40,238 bases of DNA from Clostridia bacterium (GCA_024403115.1 JAKSSL010000008.1:1-40238); one strand, 5' to 3'; numbered from the stretch's first letter, positions 1-8,711 are shown. The notes: generated from the letters alone by a model not told the origin. Translations and numbers: made by a program.

Positions 1-998
1 GTTCTATAGAAAGCGTCCTGTACATCTTCAGGTAGGGAAGATGACATTCCTTGAATATACATTTCATCTGTGCCAAGTCCCTCTGGTTCTATAAACAATT
101 GGTGACGCTTCTTATCTGCGAAACGATTTACCTTGTCCTCAATGGAAGGGCAGTATCTTGGGCCTATGCCTTCAATCTGTCCGCCGAACAAAGCAGAACG
201 ATGGAAGTTCTCACGAATTATTCTGTGAGTCTCTTCGTTAGTATATGTTAGCCAGCAGGAAATTTGATTTTCTCCCAGCTCATCATTCATAAATGAGAAA
301 GGAACTCTTTCTTCGTCTCCCTTTTGCTCAGTCATAAGCTCATAATTTAAGCTTTTTCCTAAAGCTCTTGCAGGAGTACCTGTTTTAAATCTACGAGTGT
401 CCAAGCCATATTCCTTTAGTTTGTCTGCCAAAGGATTTGCAGGGGCTAGGCCGTTTGGTCCGCTTTCATAAACTGAAGGTCCAATGAAGATCTTTCCTCT
501 AAGGAATGTACCTGTTGCAAGGACTACAGCCTTGGAGCGATAGATGGCTCCAGTCTTTGTGATGACTCCGCAAACTCTACCATCTTCAATAATAAGGTCT
601 ACAACTTCAGCTTGTTTAAGATCCAAACCCTTTGTATTTTCAATGGTTCTCTTCATTTCCTTGTGGTACTCTTCCTTGTCTGCTTGAGCGCGAAGGGAAT
701 GAACAGCAGGGCCCTTTGCAGTATTTAACATCTTAGTCTGTATAAAAGTCTTATCGATGTTAATACCCATTTCACCACCTAGGGCATCTATTTCTCTAAC
801 TAAATGTCCCTTGCCAGTTCCTCCAATGGAAGGATTACAAGGCATCATGCCTACAGTTTCCAAATTAGTTGCAAGCATTAAAGTGGCTTTGCCCATTCTT
901 GCTGCTGCAAGTCCAGCTTCACATCCAGCGTGACCAGCTCCTACGACGATAATGTCGTATTCGCCCATTTCATATTGTTTTAGTATTTCTTTTTCCAT
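1..998 (-). CDS. mnmG: tRNA uridine-5-carboxymethylaminomethyl modification enzyme MnmG, 3' part cut by window edge
   Basis: FAD-dependent partner of MnmE; together they install the 5-carboxymethylaminomethyl group on wobble U34 of certain tRNAs. Reading down the minus strand from the ATG at 998 gives 332 open codons running off the left edge, so a little over half of the usual roughly 625 residues is present. Near the N-terminus is the dinucleotide-binding GAGHAG (residues 20-25), followed by the family signatures [11 protein letters not shown] and [11 protein letters not shown]. The start lies one base after the mnmE stop, and the AGGA inside the last mnmE codons is the only ribosome binding site, so the two are probably translationally coupled. 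A second in-frame ATG at 968 lacks any Shine-Dalgarno sequence. The identification is secure. Confidence 0.96.
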   Translation of the reverse strand, partial: MEKEILKQYEMGEYDIIVVGAGHAGCEAGLAAARMGKATLMLATNLETVGMMPCNPSIGGTGKGHLVREIDALGGEMGINIDKTFIQTKMLNTAKGPAVHSLRAQADKEEYHKEMKRTIENTKGLDLKQAEVVDLIIEDGRVCGVITKTGAIYRSKAVVLATGTFLRGKIFIGPSVYESGPNGLAPANPLADKLKEYGLDTRRFKTGTPARALGKSLNYELMTEQKGDEERVPFSFMNDELGENQISCWLTYTNEETHRIIRENFHRSALFGGQIEGIGPRYCPSIEDKVNRFADKKRHQLFIEPEGLGTDEMYIQGMSSSLPEDVQDAFYR

Positions 999-999
999 T

Positions 1000-2361
1000 T
1001 TATTTTCCTAAACAGAATCTGGAGAAGACTTCATTGATTATGTCTTCCTCCACAGTTTCTCCTAATATTTTACCCAAATCCACATAAGCTTCATTAACGT
1101 CAATCTCAATGATTTCAAGGGCTTCGCCCATTTGTGCTGCCACAAGTGAATCGCCTATAGCTTTGTTTGCAGCCTCTAATAATTCCTTATGTCTAAGATT
1201 TGTAATGATTTCACTTTGATTAATATTGACCTTGCCATCGTAAACTAAATCCTTTAGCTTTTCCTTTAATTCTTCAAGGCCAATTAAATTTTGTCCATCT
1301 ACCAAAGAAGTTTTGATTATGCTCATGGCATCACAATCTACATGGGATACCGCTACGCCTTGATCGCTCTTGTTAAGCAAAACTATCAGCTTTTTGCCCT
1401 TAACCAATTCCAATAGTTTTTCATCTTCTTGATCTAATGGGCGACTTCCATCCAGCATAAATACTACTAAGTCTGCCTCTTTGATAGCTTCGCGACTCTT
1501 ATCTATACCTATTTTTTCAATTATATCCTCTGTGTCTCGTATTCCCGCAGTATCTGTCAAACGAATTGGAATTCCTTCCAATGACAAATCTTCGGAAATG
1601 GTGTCACGAGTTGTACCAGGAATGTTTGTTACTATGGCTCTAGCTTCGTTAAGCAAAGCATTCATAAGTGTTGATTTTCCAACATTTGGCTTACCTACAA
1701 TGGCAAGCTTTAAGCCATCCTTCAACATCTTTCCTGTCTGTGAGGATTTGATCAGCTTATCAATATCTTCTTTAACTTCTTCCAAAGCAGAAATAAGCTT
1801 GGAATATGTTAGTTCCTCAATATCCTCGTCGGGATAATCAATATTTACAGTGATATCAACCAGAGAATCCATCAGCTTTTTCCTTAAATTTGAAATGTTC
1901 TTGGAAAAATTGCCCTCTAATTGAGCCATGGCCAGATTAAAGCTGGCATCTCCCTTGGCATGAATCAAGTCGATTACCGCTTCAGCCTGAGATAAATCCA
2001 AACGGCCGTTTAAAAAGGCACGCTTTGTAAATTCACCAGGTTCAGCAAGTCTAGCACCATTTTCCAGTACGACTTCCAAAGCTTTTCTTTGGGAAACCAA
2101 AGAACCGTGGCAATTAATCTCTACCACATCTTCACGAGTATAGGTTTTAGGAGCTTTCATATAGCAGGCCAAAACTTCATCAATAACTGAACCGTCCTTA
2201 GGATCAATAACATGACCATAGTTCATGAATCTGTCTTTGAATTCTCTGCTACCTTTGAAAACGCGCTTTAAAACTGCCAGGGCATCATCCCCGGAAATTC
2301 TAATAATGCTTACTCCACCTTCTCCGTATGCTGTTGAAATTGCAGCGATTGTATCACTCAT
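1000..2361 (-). CDS. mnmE: tRNA modification GTPase MnmE (TrmE)
   Basis: GTPase that acts with MnmG in the cytoplasm on wobble uridine of tRNA, using a folate one-carbon donor. The 453-residue protein has the normal length. The N-terminal folate-binding domain covers about residues 1-118. The G domain, inserted in a helical domain, shows G1 GKPNVGKS (223-230), G2 TTRD, G3 DTAG and G4 NKSD. The chain ends in FCLGK with the catalytic Cys450; the usual ending is FCIGK. The start has AAAGGA upstream. A hairpin terminator lies only about 18 bases before the start, between jag and mnmE, so mnmE-mnmG is either fed by read-through or has a promoter inside jag. Confidence 0.97.
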   Translation of the reverse strand: MSDTIAAISTAYGEGGVSIIRISGDDALAVLKRVFKGSREFKDRFMNYGHVIDPKDGSVIDEVLACYMKAPKTYTREDVVEINCHGSLVSQRKALEVVLENGARLAEPGEFTKRAFLNGRLDLSQAEAVIDLIHAKGDASFNLAMAQLEGNFSKNISNLRKKLMDSLVDITVNIDYPDEDIEELTYSKLISALEEVKEDIDKLIKSSQTGKMLKDGLKLAIVGKPNVGKSTLMNALLNEARAIVTNIPGTTRDTISEDLSLEGIPIRLTDTAGIRDTEDIIEKIGIDKSREAIKEADLVVFMLDGSRPLDQEDEKLLELVKGKKLIVLLNKSDQGVAVSHVDCDAMSIIKTSLVDGQNLIGLEELKEKLKDLVYDGKVNINQSEIITNLRHKELLEAANKAIGDSLVAAQMGEALEIIEIDVNEAYVDLGKILGETVEEDIINEVFSRFCLGK

Positions 2362-2379
2362 AATTATTCCTTTAGTAAT

Positions 2380-2403
2380 AAAAAGTAGCCCTTATGGGCT
2401 ACT
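2380..2403 (-). terminator. Intrinsic terminator or attenuator between jag and mnmE
   Basis: An 8-bp perfect stem (AGTAGCCC / GGGCTACT) with a 4-base loop is followed on the minus strand by TTTTTATTA. It sits directly after the jag stop and just before the mnmE ribosome binding site, so it would separate or attenuate expression of mnmE-mnmG from the rpmH-jag cluster. Confidence 0.7.
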
Positions 2404-2405
2404 AA

Positions 2406-3167
2406 TTATTTAACTTTTTCTATAATAACCCTTCTATAAGGATCTTGACCCTCACTTCTTGTAGTAACCTTTTCATTCTTTTGAAGTGTTGAATGAATAA
2501 CCTTTCTTTCGTAAGGATTCATTGGTTCAAGCTTAACTGGTCTGTTGTTCTTAAGAACCTTGTCAGCCAATCTGTTAGCTAAATTTTCCAAAGTCTTTTC
2601 TCTCTTAGCTCTATAGTGTTCGGAGTCTACAATTACTCTAACATGTTCTTCTTCGTCCTTGTTGACTACCAAACTAGTTAAATATTGAATAGCATCAAGA
2701 GTTTGACCTCTCTTACCAATAATTGTTCCTGAATCCTTGCCATCTATATCGATTAGCAGGTATTTATCATTCTTTCTTGCCTTGACTTCTACGTCAAGCT
2801 TCATTTCTGCAGTCATTTCCTTTACAAAAGTTAATCCTGCATGTTCTGTACATTCTTCTAATTCTTCGTAGTTAATATCTTCAGCTAAAATCTTTGTAAT
2901 TACATCATTAGTATCTAATACACTAGCTTCTTCCTTTACAGGCTCCGCTTTTACAGTTTCTACTTCCTTAGCTTCTTGTACAGGCTTTTTCTCTTCTTTC
3001 TTCTTTTCAACTCTAACCTTGGCAAGCTTTGAACCTATACCAAAGAAACCCTTTGAAGGCTCTTCAAGTACAGTAACTTCAACCTGGTCAGCTGAAAGCT
3101 GTAATTCTTCTAAAGCGAGCTGTGTAGCACTTTCTACAGAGTCGCCCCACTTTTCAGTAAAGTCCAT
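2406..3167 (-). CDS. jag: RNA-binding protein Jag (KhpB/EloR)
   Basis: Cytoplasmic RNA-binding protein that in related Gram-positive bacteria influences cell elongation and division and pairs with KhpA. The 253 residues show the standard order: a Jag-N domain (about 1-52, with the KGFFGIGS loop), a Lys/Glu-rich linker (about 53-82), a KH domain with the GxxG loop GKRG at 151-154, and a C-terminal R3H domain (about 170-235) with the NPYERKVIHSTLQ segment. It lies 15 bases after yidC, with AGAAGGAG before its ATG, and is the last gene before a terminator. Whether it has a role in membrane insertion along with YidC is unproven. Confidence 0.95.
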   Translation of the reverse strand: MDFTEKWGDSVESATQLALEELQLSADQVEVTVLEEPSKGFFGIGSKLAKVRVEKKKEEKKPVQEAKEVETVKAEPVKEEASVLDTNDVITKILAEDINYEELEECTEHAGLTFVKEMTAEMKLDVEVKARKNDKYLLIDIDGKDSGTIIGKRGQTLDAIQYLTSLVVNKDEEEHVRVIVDSEHYRAKREKTLENLANRLADKVLKNNRPVKLEPMNPYERKVIHSTLQKNEKVTTRSEGQDPYRRVIIEKVK

Positions 3168-3182
3168 ACATTCTCCTTCTTA

Positions 3183-3857
3183 TTAATAATCTTCCGCCAT
3201 TTTCTTTCTCAATCTGTTGAAATGCAAATTGTAGAAAATTTGAATTACTTGGCTGATAAACCAGTAAATTGCAAGACCAGATGGGTATGATCTAGCCATC
3301 CACAAAATCATGACAGGGAAGAAGTATCTCATTACAAGTCCCATAGCTTTTCCTTGTCCTTGTTGTGGTTGAGTCTTCATTGAAACTGTTGTTGAAATGA
3401 ATGTTGCAACAGCAGCAGCAATTGGAAGAATCCAGTGATCCGGTTGACTCAAATCTAGTATCCATAAGAAGTTTTCATGTATTGCATATAGCATATTGTC
3501 ATCCATGAATGACATTGGTTGTCTTAACAAAGCAAAAAGTCCCATGATAATAATAGTTTGTACTATCATAGGAAGGCATCCACCCAATGGGCTATATCCT
3601 TCTTCTTTGTATAGCTTTGACATTTCCTCGTTAAGTTTGTTTTTGTCGTTTGCATACTTCTTTTGAAGAGCTTGCATCTTAGGTTGAATGCTAGCCATAT
3701 TAGCAGTTGACATGATTTGCTTTTTATATAATGGATATAAGCATAACTTAACAATTAAAGTTAAAGCTACAATACTTAAGCCGTAGACACCTATAATATT
3801 GTATAAAAACTTTAATACATAACCTAGTGGTGTTGCAATAAATCCTAACCAACTCAT
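3183..3857 (-). CDS. yidC: Membrane protein insertase YidC/OxaA
   Basis: Inserts and folds membrane proteins, with or without SecYEG. The 224-residue chain is short, typical of Gram-positive YidC that lacks the large periplasmic domain. Hydrophobic segments lie at about 20-42, 95-117, 131-155 and 175-205, separated by the basic cytoplasmic hairpin rich in KKYANDKNKLNEEM. There is no lipobox Cys at the N-terminus, unlike B. subtilis SpoIIIJ. The conserved groove arginine of the family aligns with Lys37 in the segment LTLIVKLCLYPL, so the positive charge is kept but the residue is changed. The start follows GGAGG with a spacing of about 11 bases. Confidence 0.95.
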   Translation of the reverse strand: MSWLGFIATPLGYVLKFLYNIIGVYGLSIVALTLIVKLCLYPLYKKQIMSTANMASIQPKMQALQKKYANDKNKLNEEMSKLYKEEGYSPLGGCLPMIVQTIIIMGLFALLRQPMSFMDDNMLYAIHENFLWILDLSQPDHWILPIAAAVATFISTTVSMKTQPQQGQGKAMGLVMRYFFPVMILWMARSYPSGLAIYWFISQVIQIFYNLHFNRLRKKMAEDY

Positions 3858-3873
3858 TAAATATGTTCCTCCA

Positions 3874-4107
3874 TTACTTTAAAGGATCGTAACCGCAGTC
3901 CTTAGACCAAGGGTTACACTTTAAAATTCTTTTAATTCCTAGATAACTACCCTTAAATACTCCGTACTTCTTAACTGCTTGTACAAAATATTCAGAGCAT
4001 GTGGGATAAAATCTGCAAGTCGCAGGGAAAAGGGGGGATATAAATTTCTGATATCCTCTAACTGGTAATAAAAATATTTTTCTTATTACTTCCTTAAACT
4101 TCTCCAT
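3874..4107 (-). CDS. yidD: Membrane protein insertion efficiency factor YidD
   Basis: Small membrane-associated protein (77 residues) of the former 'haemolytic domain' family, thought to help YidC-dependent insertion. The signature [13 protein letters not shown] and the C-terminal [11 protein letters not shown] are both present. Its start overlaps the end of rnpA by 14 bases, the arrangement seen in most Firmicutes and Proteobacteria, indicating translational coupling. yidC follows after 16 bases. Confidence 0.95.
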   Translation of the reverse strand: MEKFKEVIRKIFLLPVRGYQKFISPLFPATCRFYPTCSEYFVQAVKKYGVFKGSYLGIKRILKCNPWSKDCGYDPLK

Positions 4108-4441
4108 TACTAATCGCCTTCGATTTCTTTAAAGAAATTTCTACTGATTTCTTTACATCTTCTAATTTACAGCCGTCAATTGTGTTGCGAGCCATGAAGA
4201 TCACATCGTATCCTTCCTTGATTTTCAAAGGGCTTAGCCTGTAGCTCTCCCTCATCAATCTTACAGCTCTCTTTCTTTTTACAGAATTTCCAACCTTCTT
4301 GCTAGCTATATAAGCAAAGCGGGAATATGTTAAATTGTTAGGCTTTAGGAAAAGTACTACATACTTTGTTCCAAAGCTTTTCCCCTTGTTATATACGGCG
4401 CTGAAATTAGAATTCCCACGCAATACTTCTCTTTTTAACAT
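4094..4441 (-). CDS. rnpA: Ribonuclease P protein component
   Basis: Protein subunit of RNase P, which removes 5' leaders from pre-tRNAs. The 115 residues are the usual length. The basic RNR-type motif is visible as [14 protein letters not shown] (52-65), preceded by the SKKVGN turn. It starts seven bases beyond the rpmH stop and overlaps yidD at its 3' end. This rpmH-rnpA-yidD order is conserved next to dnaA in Firmicutes. Confidence 0.96.
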   Translation of the reverse strand: MLKREVLRGNSNFSAVYNKGKSFGTKYVVLFLKPNNLTYSRFAYIASKKVGNSVKRKRAVRLMRESYRLSPLKIKEGYDVIFMARNTIDGCKLEDVKKSVEISLKKSKAISNGEV

Positions 4442-4447
4442 GTCCTA

Positions 4448-4582
4448 TTAAGCTGATAGTCTCTTTCTACCTCTAGCTCTTCTTCTCTTTAAAACATTTC
4501 TGCCATTCTTAGTGGCCATTCTCTTTCTAAAACCATGTTCTTTGGCTCTTTGTCTTGTTTTTGGTTGATAAGTTTGTTTCAT
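4448..4582 (-). CDS. rpmH: 50S ribosomal protein L34
   Basis: Forty-four-residue, highly basic ribosomal protein beginning [19 protein letters not shown] and ending in Arg/Lys-rich sequence, matching L34 in length and composition. The ATG at 4582 is preceded by AGGAGG at a spacing of six. It is the first gene of the minus-strand cluster leaving the origin and is driven by a near-consensus promoter about 85 bases upstream. Confidence 0.97.
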   Translation of the reverse strand: MKQTYQPKTRQRAKEHGFRKRMATKNGRNVLKRRRARGRKRLSA

Positions 4583-4666
4583 TTTTTCCTCCTATATCTC
4601 TATGTAATATTATGATTCTTATGTTCTATGCTATCTAAATTTCAATTAGCATAAATATACCAAATA

Positions 4667-4696
4667 ATTATACTGTAAATACCCCTTTTATGTCAA
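4667..4696 (-). promoter_or_regulatory. Sigma-A promoter for the rpmH-rnpA-yidD-yidC-jag cluster
   Basis: On the minus strand TTGACA (4696-4691) and TATAAT (4672-4667) are separated by 18 bases, both hexamers perfect. A 7-bp inverted repeat (ACTTGTA-TTTG-TACAAGT, 4715-4732) lies about 20 bases upstream of the -35 and could be a regulatory site. Confidence 0.75.
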
Positions 4697-4738
4697 CCAA
4701 AAAATTAGTATTTTACTTGTATTTGTACAAGTTTTCTC

Positions 4739-4850
4739 TTTTCCACAGTAAATCACATAGAAATTATTCACATATGGATAATTATGTGAATAAGTTTCAA
4801 AATTTTACTTGTTAAATTTGAATTTTTGCTTTATTATATATATTACTTAT
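4739..4850. other. oriC: Replication origin, upstream part: DnaA boxes and AT-rich stretch before dnaA
   Basis: The rpmH-dnaA gap holds TTATTCACA at 4764-4772 on the plus strand and the same box on the minus strand at 4793-4785. The two form a perfect 11-bp inverted repeat around an 8-base centre. A near match, TTTTCCACA, is at 4739-4747. A strongly AT-rich run (4826-4850) follows, directly before the dnaA start. The position at the point where gene direction diverges, together with the boxes, supports oriC; boundaries are approximate. Confidence 0.8.
4809..4837 (+). promoter_or_regulatory. Candidate dnaA promoter
   Basis: TTGTTA (4809-4814) and TATTAT (4832-4837) are spaced by 17 bases and end about 31 bases before the dnaA ATG. 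It lies close to the DnaA box pair, consistent with autoregulation by DnaA. The region is so AT-rich that chance matches are easy, so this is tentative. Confidence 0.35.
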
Positions 4851-4868
4851 GAATATTGAGGAAAAAAT

Positions 4869-6221
4869 ATGATTAACAAGGAAAAACTATTAAGTAAATT
4901 CTTTGAGAGTATTAAGAATTTTATGACAGAAACATCTTTTGATACTTTCATAAAACCTCTTAGAATTTATGACATTGATGAACAAGTAAATATTATATAT
5001 TGCTATATTGAAGGTGATAAAACAGGATTTATTACTAATATAGTAAAGGAAAGATGGATCGAGCAAATTGAGAACTCATTCAAAAATGTTGCAAATATCA
5101 ACTATAGAATTGTAATCAAGAATGAAGATGAGTGTAAAAACAAGGCTGTGGAAAAACCTATCCAAAAGTCTCCAAAGAAGAACTCAGAAATCGCAAAGAT
5201 CTTCAATCCAAAATACACTTTCGATAATTTCGTAGTAGGTGAGTGTAATAAATTTGCCCAAGCAGCATCCGTTGCAGTAGCCGATGCTCCAGGTGAAACA
5301 TATAATCCTTTATTACTATATGGAGGTTCTGGTTTAGGTAAAACACATTTAATGAATGCTATAGGAATATATATTTTAGACAATAAGCCTGACTTAAATG
5401 TTATGTATATTACTACAGAAGGTTTTGGTAATGAATTTATTAAAGCTTTATCCTCTTCAACTATGTCAAGCTTCCAAAAGAAGTACAGAAATCTGGACGT
5501 ATTGTTAATTGACGATATTCAATTCTTGGAGGGAAAGGATAGTTTCCAAGAGGAATTCTTTAACACTTTCAACACTTTAATTGATCAAGGAAAGCAAATT
5601 ATTATTTCCAGTGATAGACCTCCTGCAAAGTTAACAGGTTTAGATGAAAGACTTAGAACTAGACTTGCATGGAATTTGGTAGCTGATATTCAACCTGCTG
5701 ATTATGAAACAAGAATTGCTATTCTACTTAAAAAGGCAGAACTTGAAGAAATAGAAGTAAACGATGAAATCTATAATGTTATTTGCAATATCGCAGAAAA
5801 GATTCCTAATAATATTAGAGAATTGGAAGGAGCTTTCTCAAGAGTATGTGGTTTCGCAGCCATGATGAACGAAGCTATTACTGTTGATTTTGCAAAAAGA
5901 ATATTAAAGGATATTATGATCGTAGGTGATAAGAGTATCACTCCTGAGAAAATCAAAAAGATTGTTTGTAAGGAATACAATATTAAAATAGCAGATATCG
6001 ATTCAAGTAAGAGAACTGCAAATATTGCAATCCCTAGACAAATCGCCATGTATCTATGTAGGAATTTAACAGATTTATCCTTTGAAAACATAGGTAAAAT
6101 CTTCGGTGATAAACACTATTCAACTGTAATTCATTCCTATGAAAAGATTAATTCTGAAATAATTAATAACAAAAATACAGCTGAAGAGATAAATAAATTA
6201 AAGGAAAAAATATTAAATTAA
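4869..6221 (+). CDS. dnaA: Chromosomal replication initiator protein DnaA
   Basis: AAA+ ATPase that binds DnaA boxes and melts the origin. The 450 residues contain domain I (about 1-85), a short linker, the AAA+ core with Walker A GGSGLGKTH (152-160) and Walker B LLIDDIQF (about 212-219), and domain IV with the DNA-contacting signature DKHYSTVIHSYEKI near the C-terminus. A GAGG sits seven bases before the ATG. Boxes recognised by this protein flank its own gene on both sides. Confidence 0.99.
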   Translation: MINKEKLLSKFFESIKNFMTETSFDTFIKPLRIYDIDEQVNIIYCYIEGDKTGFITNIVKERWIEQIENSFKNVANINYRIVIKNEDECKNKAVEKPIQKSPKKNSEIAKIFNPKYTFDNFVVGECNKFAQAASVAVADAPGETYNPLLLYGGSGLGKTHLMNAIGIYILDNKPDLNVMYITTEGFGNEFIKALSSSTMSSFQKKYRNLDVLLIDDIQFLEGKDSFQEEFFNTFNTLIDQGKQIIISSDRPPAKLTGLDERLRTRLAWNLVADIQPADYETRIAILLKKAELEEIEVNDEIYNVICNIAEKIPNNIRELEGAFSRVCGFAAMMNEAITVDFAKRILKDIMIVGDKSITPEKIKKIVCKEYNIKIADIDSSKRTANIAIPRQIAMYLCRNLTDLSFENIGKIFGDKHYSTVIHSYEKINSEIINNKNTAEEINKLKEKILN

Positions 6222-6268
6222 TCAATAAAAATATCCTATTGAAAATTACAATAATTTTCCTTAATCAA

Positions 6269-6360
6269 TGTGGATAAAAAATAATGATATTTCAAAGAAA
6301 ATTGGAGTTTTCCATATTATCCACAACCCCTACTAATACTAATATCTAATATATTATAAA
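6269..6360. other. oriC: Replication origin, downstream part: DnaA boxes, GC block, DnaA-trio-like repeats and AT-rich unwinding segment
   Basis: Between dnaA and dnaN are two perfect TTATCCACA boxes: minus strand at 6277-6269 and plus strand at 6317-6325. The second is followed by ACCC and then by triplets CTA CTA ATA CTA ATA (6330-6344), which on the other strand read as the 3'-GAT-5' type DnaA-trio, and then by a run of A/T to 6360. This box, GC block, trio, AT-rich order matches the basal unwinding module described for B. subtilis and many other bacteria. Confidence 0.78.
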
Positions 6361-6386
6361 TAAAATAGAATTTTGAGGAGTTAAAA

Positions 6387-7508
6387 ATGAAATTTACATC
6401 AAATCAACAAAGTTTAGCAAAAGCTTTAACAATAGTTTCAAAAGCTGTTACAAATAGAACAACATTACCTATTATGAAAGGTATTCTTCTTGAAGTTGAA
6501 GGAAATACTTTAAAGCTATCAGCAACAGATTATTATTTAAGCATTGAAACTAAGCTTAATGTAGACAATACTGAAAAGGGAAGTGTAGTAGTAGATGCTA
6601 GATTATTTACAGATATTATTAGAAAGCTTCCTATTTTCTCAGAAATTACAATTGAAGCAAAGGGAGATAATGTAAACATTATTTCAAACAACAGTAATTA
6701 TAATGTAATAGGAATGCCTTCAGAAGAATTCCCTATCTTCAATATTGATAATGAAAGCGCTGAAAAAGTTAGCTTTGAAAAAGATATCATCAGCAAGATG
6801 ATCAAGAGAACTTCATTTAGTGCTAGCGTGGATGAAAGCAAGGGAATAATCACAGGTGTTTTAATTGAATTATTAAATGATTCATTAAACATGGTAGCTT
6901 TAGATAATCCAAGAATGGCAGTAACTAGAGAAAATCTATCCTATGAAAATGAACAATCAATAATCATTCCTGCAAAGATTTTAAATGAAGTAAATAAAAT
7001 CATTACAGAAACTATGGATGATGATTATGAAGTTGTACTTTACATTTCAAATAAGAAAGCAGTATTTGTACTAGGTGAAACAAAGGTAGCTGTTAATTTA
7101 TTAGATGGACAATTTATTAATTACAAAGCTATTTTACCTACAAACAACAATGTAAGCATTATTATTAATAGAAAAGAACTTTTGGAAAATGTTGAAAGAG
7201 CAAGCATTTTCTCAAAGGATGGAAATAACAAGTTGATTAAAATGACAATTACAGATGATTGTCTTAAGATCAATTCAAATTCTGAAGAGGGTAGATCTGA
7301 AGAAAAGATGTTTATCCACAAAGAAGGAGAGGATATTGAAATCGGCTTAAACTCAAAATACATTATCGATGTTTTGAAGGTATTAGAAGAAGATGAAATT
7401 CTAATCGAAATGACTAGTGATGAATATCACAACAAGCCATGCATGATTAAGCCTATTGAAGGAAATCAATACGAATATCTAATATTACCAGTAAGATTAA
7501 ACAGTTAA
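6387..7508 (+). CDS. dnaN: DNA polymerase III subunit beta (sliding clamp)
   Basis: Ring-shaped processivity clamp of the replicative polymerase. The 373 residues match the usual 365-380. The N-terminus has the family pattern (LAKALTIVSKAVTNRTTLPI) and the C-terminus ends in the typical YLILPVRL clamp tail. A GAGGAG ribosome binding site precedes the ATG. It sits in the normal dnaA-dnaN-recF order and is followed by recF after only five bases. Confidence 0.98.
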   Translation: MKFTSNQQSLAKALTIVSKAVTNRTTLPIMKGILLEVEGNTLKLSATDYYLSIETKLNVDNTEKGSVVVDARLFTDIIRKLPIFSEITIEAKGDNVNIISNNSNYNVIGMPSEEFPIFNIDNESAEKVSFEKDIISKMIKRTSFSASVDESKGIITGVLIELLNDSLNMVALDNPRMAVTRENLSYENEQSIIIPAKILNEVNKIITETMDDDYEVVLYISNKKAVFVLGETKVAVNLLDGQFINYKAILPTNNNVSIIINRKELLENVERASIFSKDGNNKLIKMTITDDCLKINSNSEEGRSEEKMFIHKEGEDIEIGLNSKYIIDVLKVLEEDEILIEMTSDEYHNKPCMIKPIEGNQYEYLILPVRLNS

Positions 7509-7513
7509 TTTAA

Positions 7514-8611
7514 ATGTATATAAAGAATATTTATTTAGAGAATTACCGAAATTATTCAAATTTAGATTTGGATTTCGATGAAAAAGTAAATATTTTGATA
7601 GGGTCAAATGCCCAAGGCAAGACTAATCTTATAGAGTCCATTTATTTGGGCTCTTTCTTTAAAAGCTTTAGAACAAACATAGACAGCGAATTAATAAAAT
7701 TCGGCGAGGACTTCACCCGTCTTAACATTACTTATGTGAAAGATGATGAAGAAAATGATATTGAGCTATATATTTCCAAGGATAAAAAGAAGGCTGCAAA
7801 AATCAATGGAGTAAAAATAACAAAGATTTCTGAGCTTTTGGATAATATATATATAGTAATATTCTCTCCTGAGGATCTTAAGATTGTAAAAGAAGAGCCA
7901 GAGAAGAGAAGAAAGTTTATAGATAGAGAACTTTGTCAAATAAAGCCTTCATACTATAGCAATCTTTCGGATTTCAAGAAGATTATGGTTCAAAGGAACA
8001 ATTATTTGAAAGAGGATAAGATTGATAAGGAGCTTTTGGATGTTTGGGACCTTCAATTAGCTAAATATGGCAGCCGTTTAATTCACCAACGGAAAGAGTT
8101 TGTGGATAAGATTAAAGCCATAAGTGCAAAAATACACTTAGGAATTACTAATAATAAGGAAAATCTGGTAATTTCCTATGATCCCAATATTAAATATATA
8201 GAAGATATTAAGGAGCAGGAGCAGGAGTTCTATAATACTTTAAAAGCTTCTTTGGAAAGTGATCTTAGAAACAGGACTACTACTAGAGGTCCTCAAAAAG
8301 ATGATATCAAATTCTATATTAATGATGTAAATGTAAGAAAGTTCGGTTCTCAAGGTCAACAGAGAACCAGCGCACTGTCTCTAAAGCTTGCTGAGATAGA
8401 ATTAATCAAAGAGGAAAAGGATGAGGAACCTATACTTCTATTGGATGATGTTCTAAGCGAGCTGGATGATGAAAGACAAGAATACCTAATCAAAACCTTG
8501 GAAGATGTACAATTGTTTATAACTACAACCGACATAAAAATTGATATCTTGAAGGGCATAAATAGGGAAAAAGTATATAAAATCTCCCAGGGACAGGTAG
8601 AAATCCAATAA
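7514..8611 (+). CDS. recF: DNA replication and repair protein RecF
   Basis: SMC-like ATPase that helps load RecA at single-strand gaps. The 365-residue protein has the Walker A GSNAQGKT (30-37), the ABC-type signature around SQGQQRTSALSLKLAE and Walker B PILLLDDVLSELDD. The ATG lies five bases after the dnaN stop and has no recognisable Shine-Dalgarno sequence, so translation is probably coupled to dnaN. The small S4-domain gene (yaaA/rlbA) that often lies between dnaN and recF in Firmicutes is missing here, as is the yaaB/remB-type gene after recF. Confidence 0.97.
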   Translation: MYIKNIYLENYRNYSNLDLDFDEKVNILIGSNAQGKTNLIESIYLGSFFKSFRTNIDSELIKFGEDFTRLNITYVKDDEENDIELYISKDKKKAAKINGVKITKISELLDNIYIVIFSPEDLKIVKEEPEKRRKFIDRELCQIKPSYYSNLSDFKKIMVQRNNYLKEDKIDKELLDVWDLQLAKYGSRLIHQRKEFVDKIKAISAKIHLGITNNKENLVISYDPNIKYIEDIKEQEQEFYNTLKASLESDLRNRTTTRGPQKDDIKFYINDVNVRKFGSQGQQRTSALSLKLAEIELIKEEKDEEPILLLDDVLSELDDERQEYLIKTLEDVQLFITTTDIKIDILKGINREKVYKISQGQVEIQ

Positions 8612-8624
8612 ATTTTATAATTTT

Positions 8625-8657
8625 GTCGCTTAAATTTCCGTTTTAAGCGACTTTTTT
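8625..8657 (+). terminator. Intrinsic terminator after recF
   Basis: Stem GTCGCTTAAA / TTTAAGCGAC, a six- or seven-base loop, then TTTTTT. It separates the dnaA-dnaN-recF unit from gyrB-gyrA. Confidence 0.85.
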
Positions 8658-8682
8658 AATAAAAAGGCTTTTTTAATCCTTC

Positions 8683-8711
8683 TTGTAATTTTTTGTTTTT
8701 TGTGCTAGAAT
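8683..8711 (+). promoter_or_regulatory. Sigma-A promoter for the gyrB-gyrA operon
   Basis: TTGTAA (8683-8688), a 17-base spacer ending in TGC, and TAGAAT (8706-8711) give an extended -10 promoter. The predicted transcript has a leader of about 80 bases before gyrB. Confidence 0.65.
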
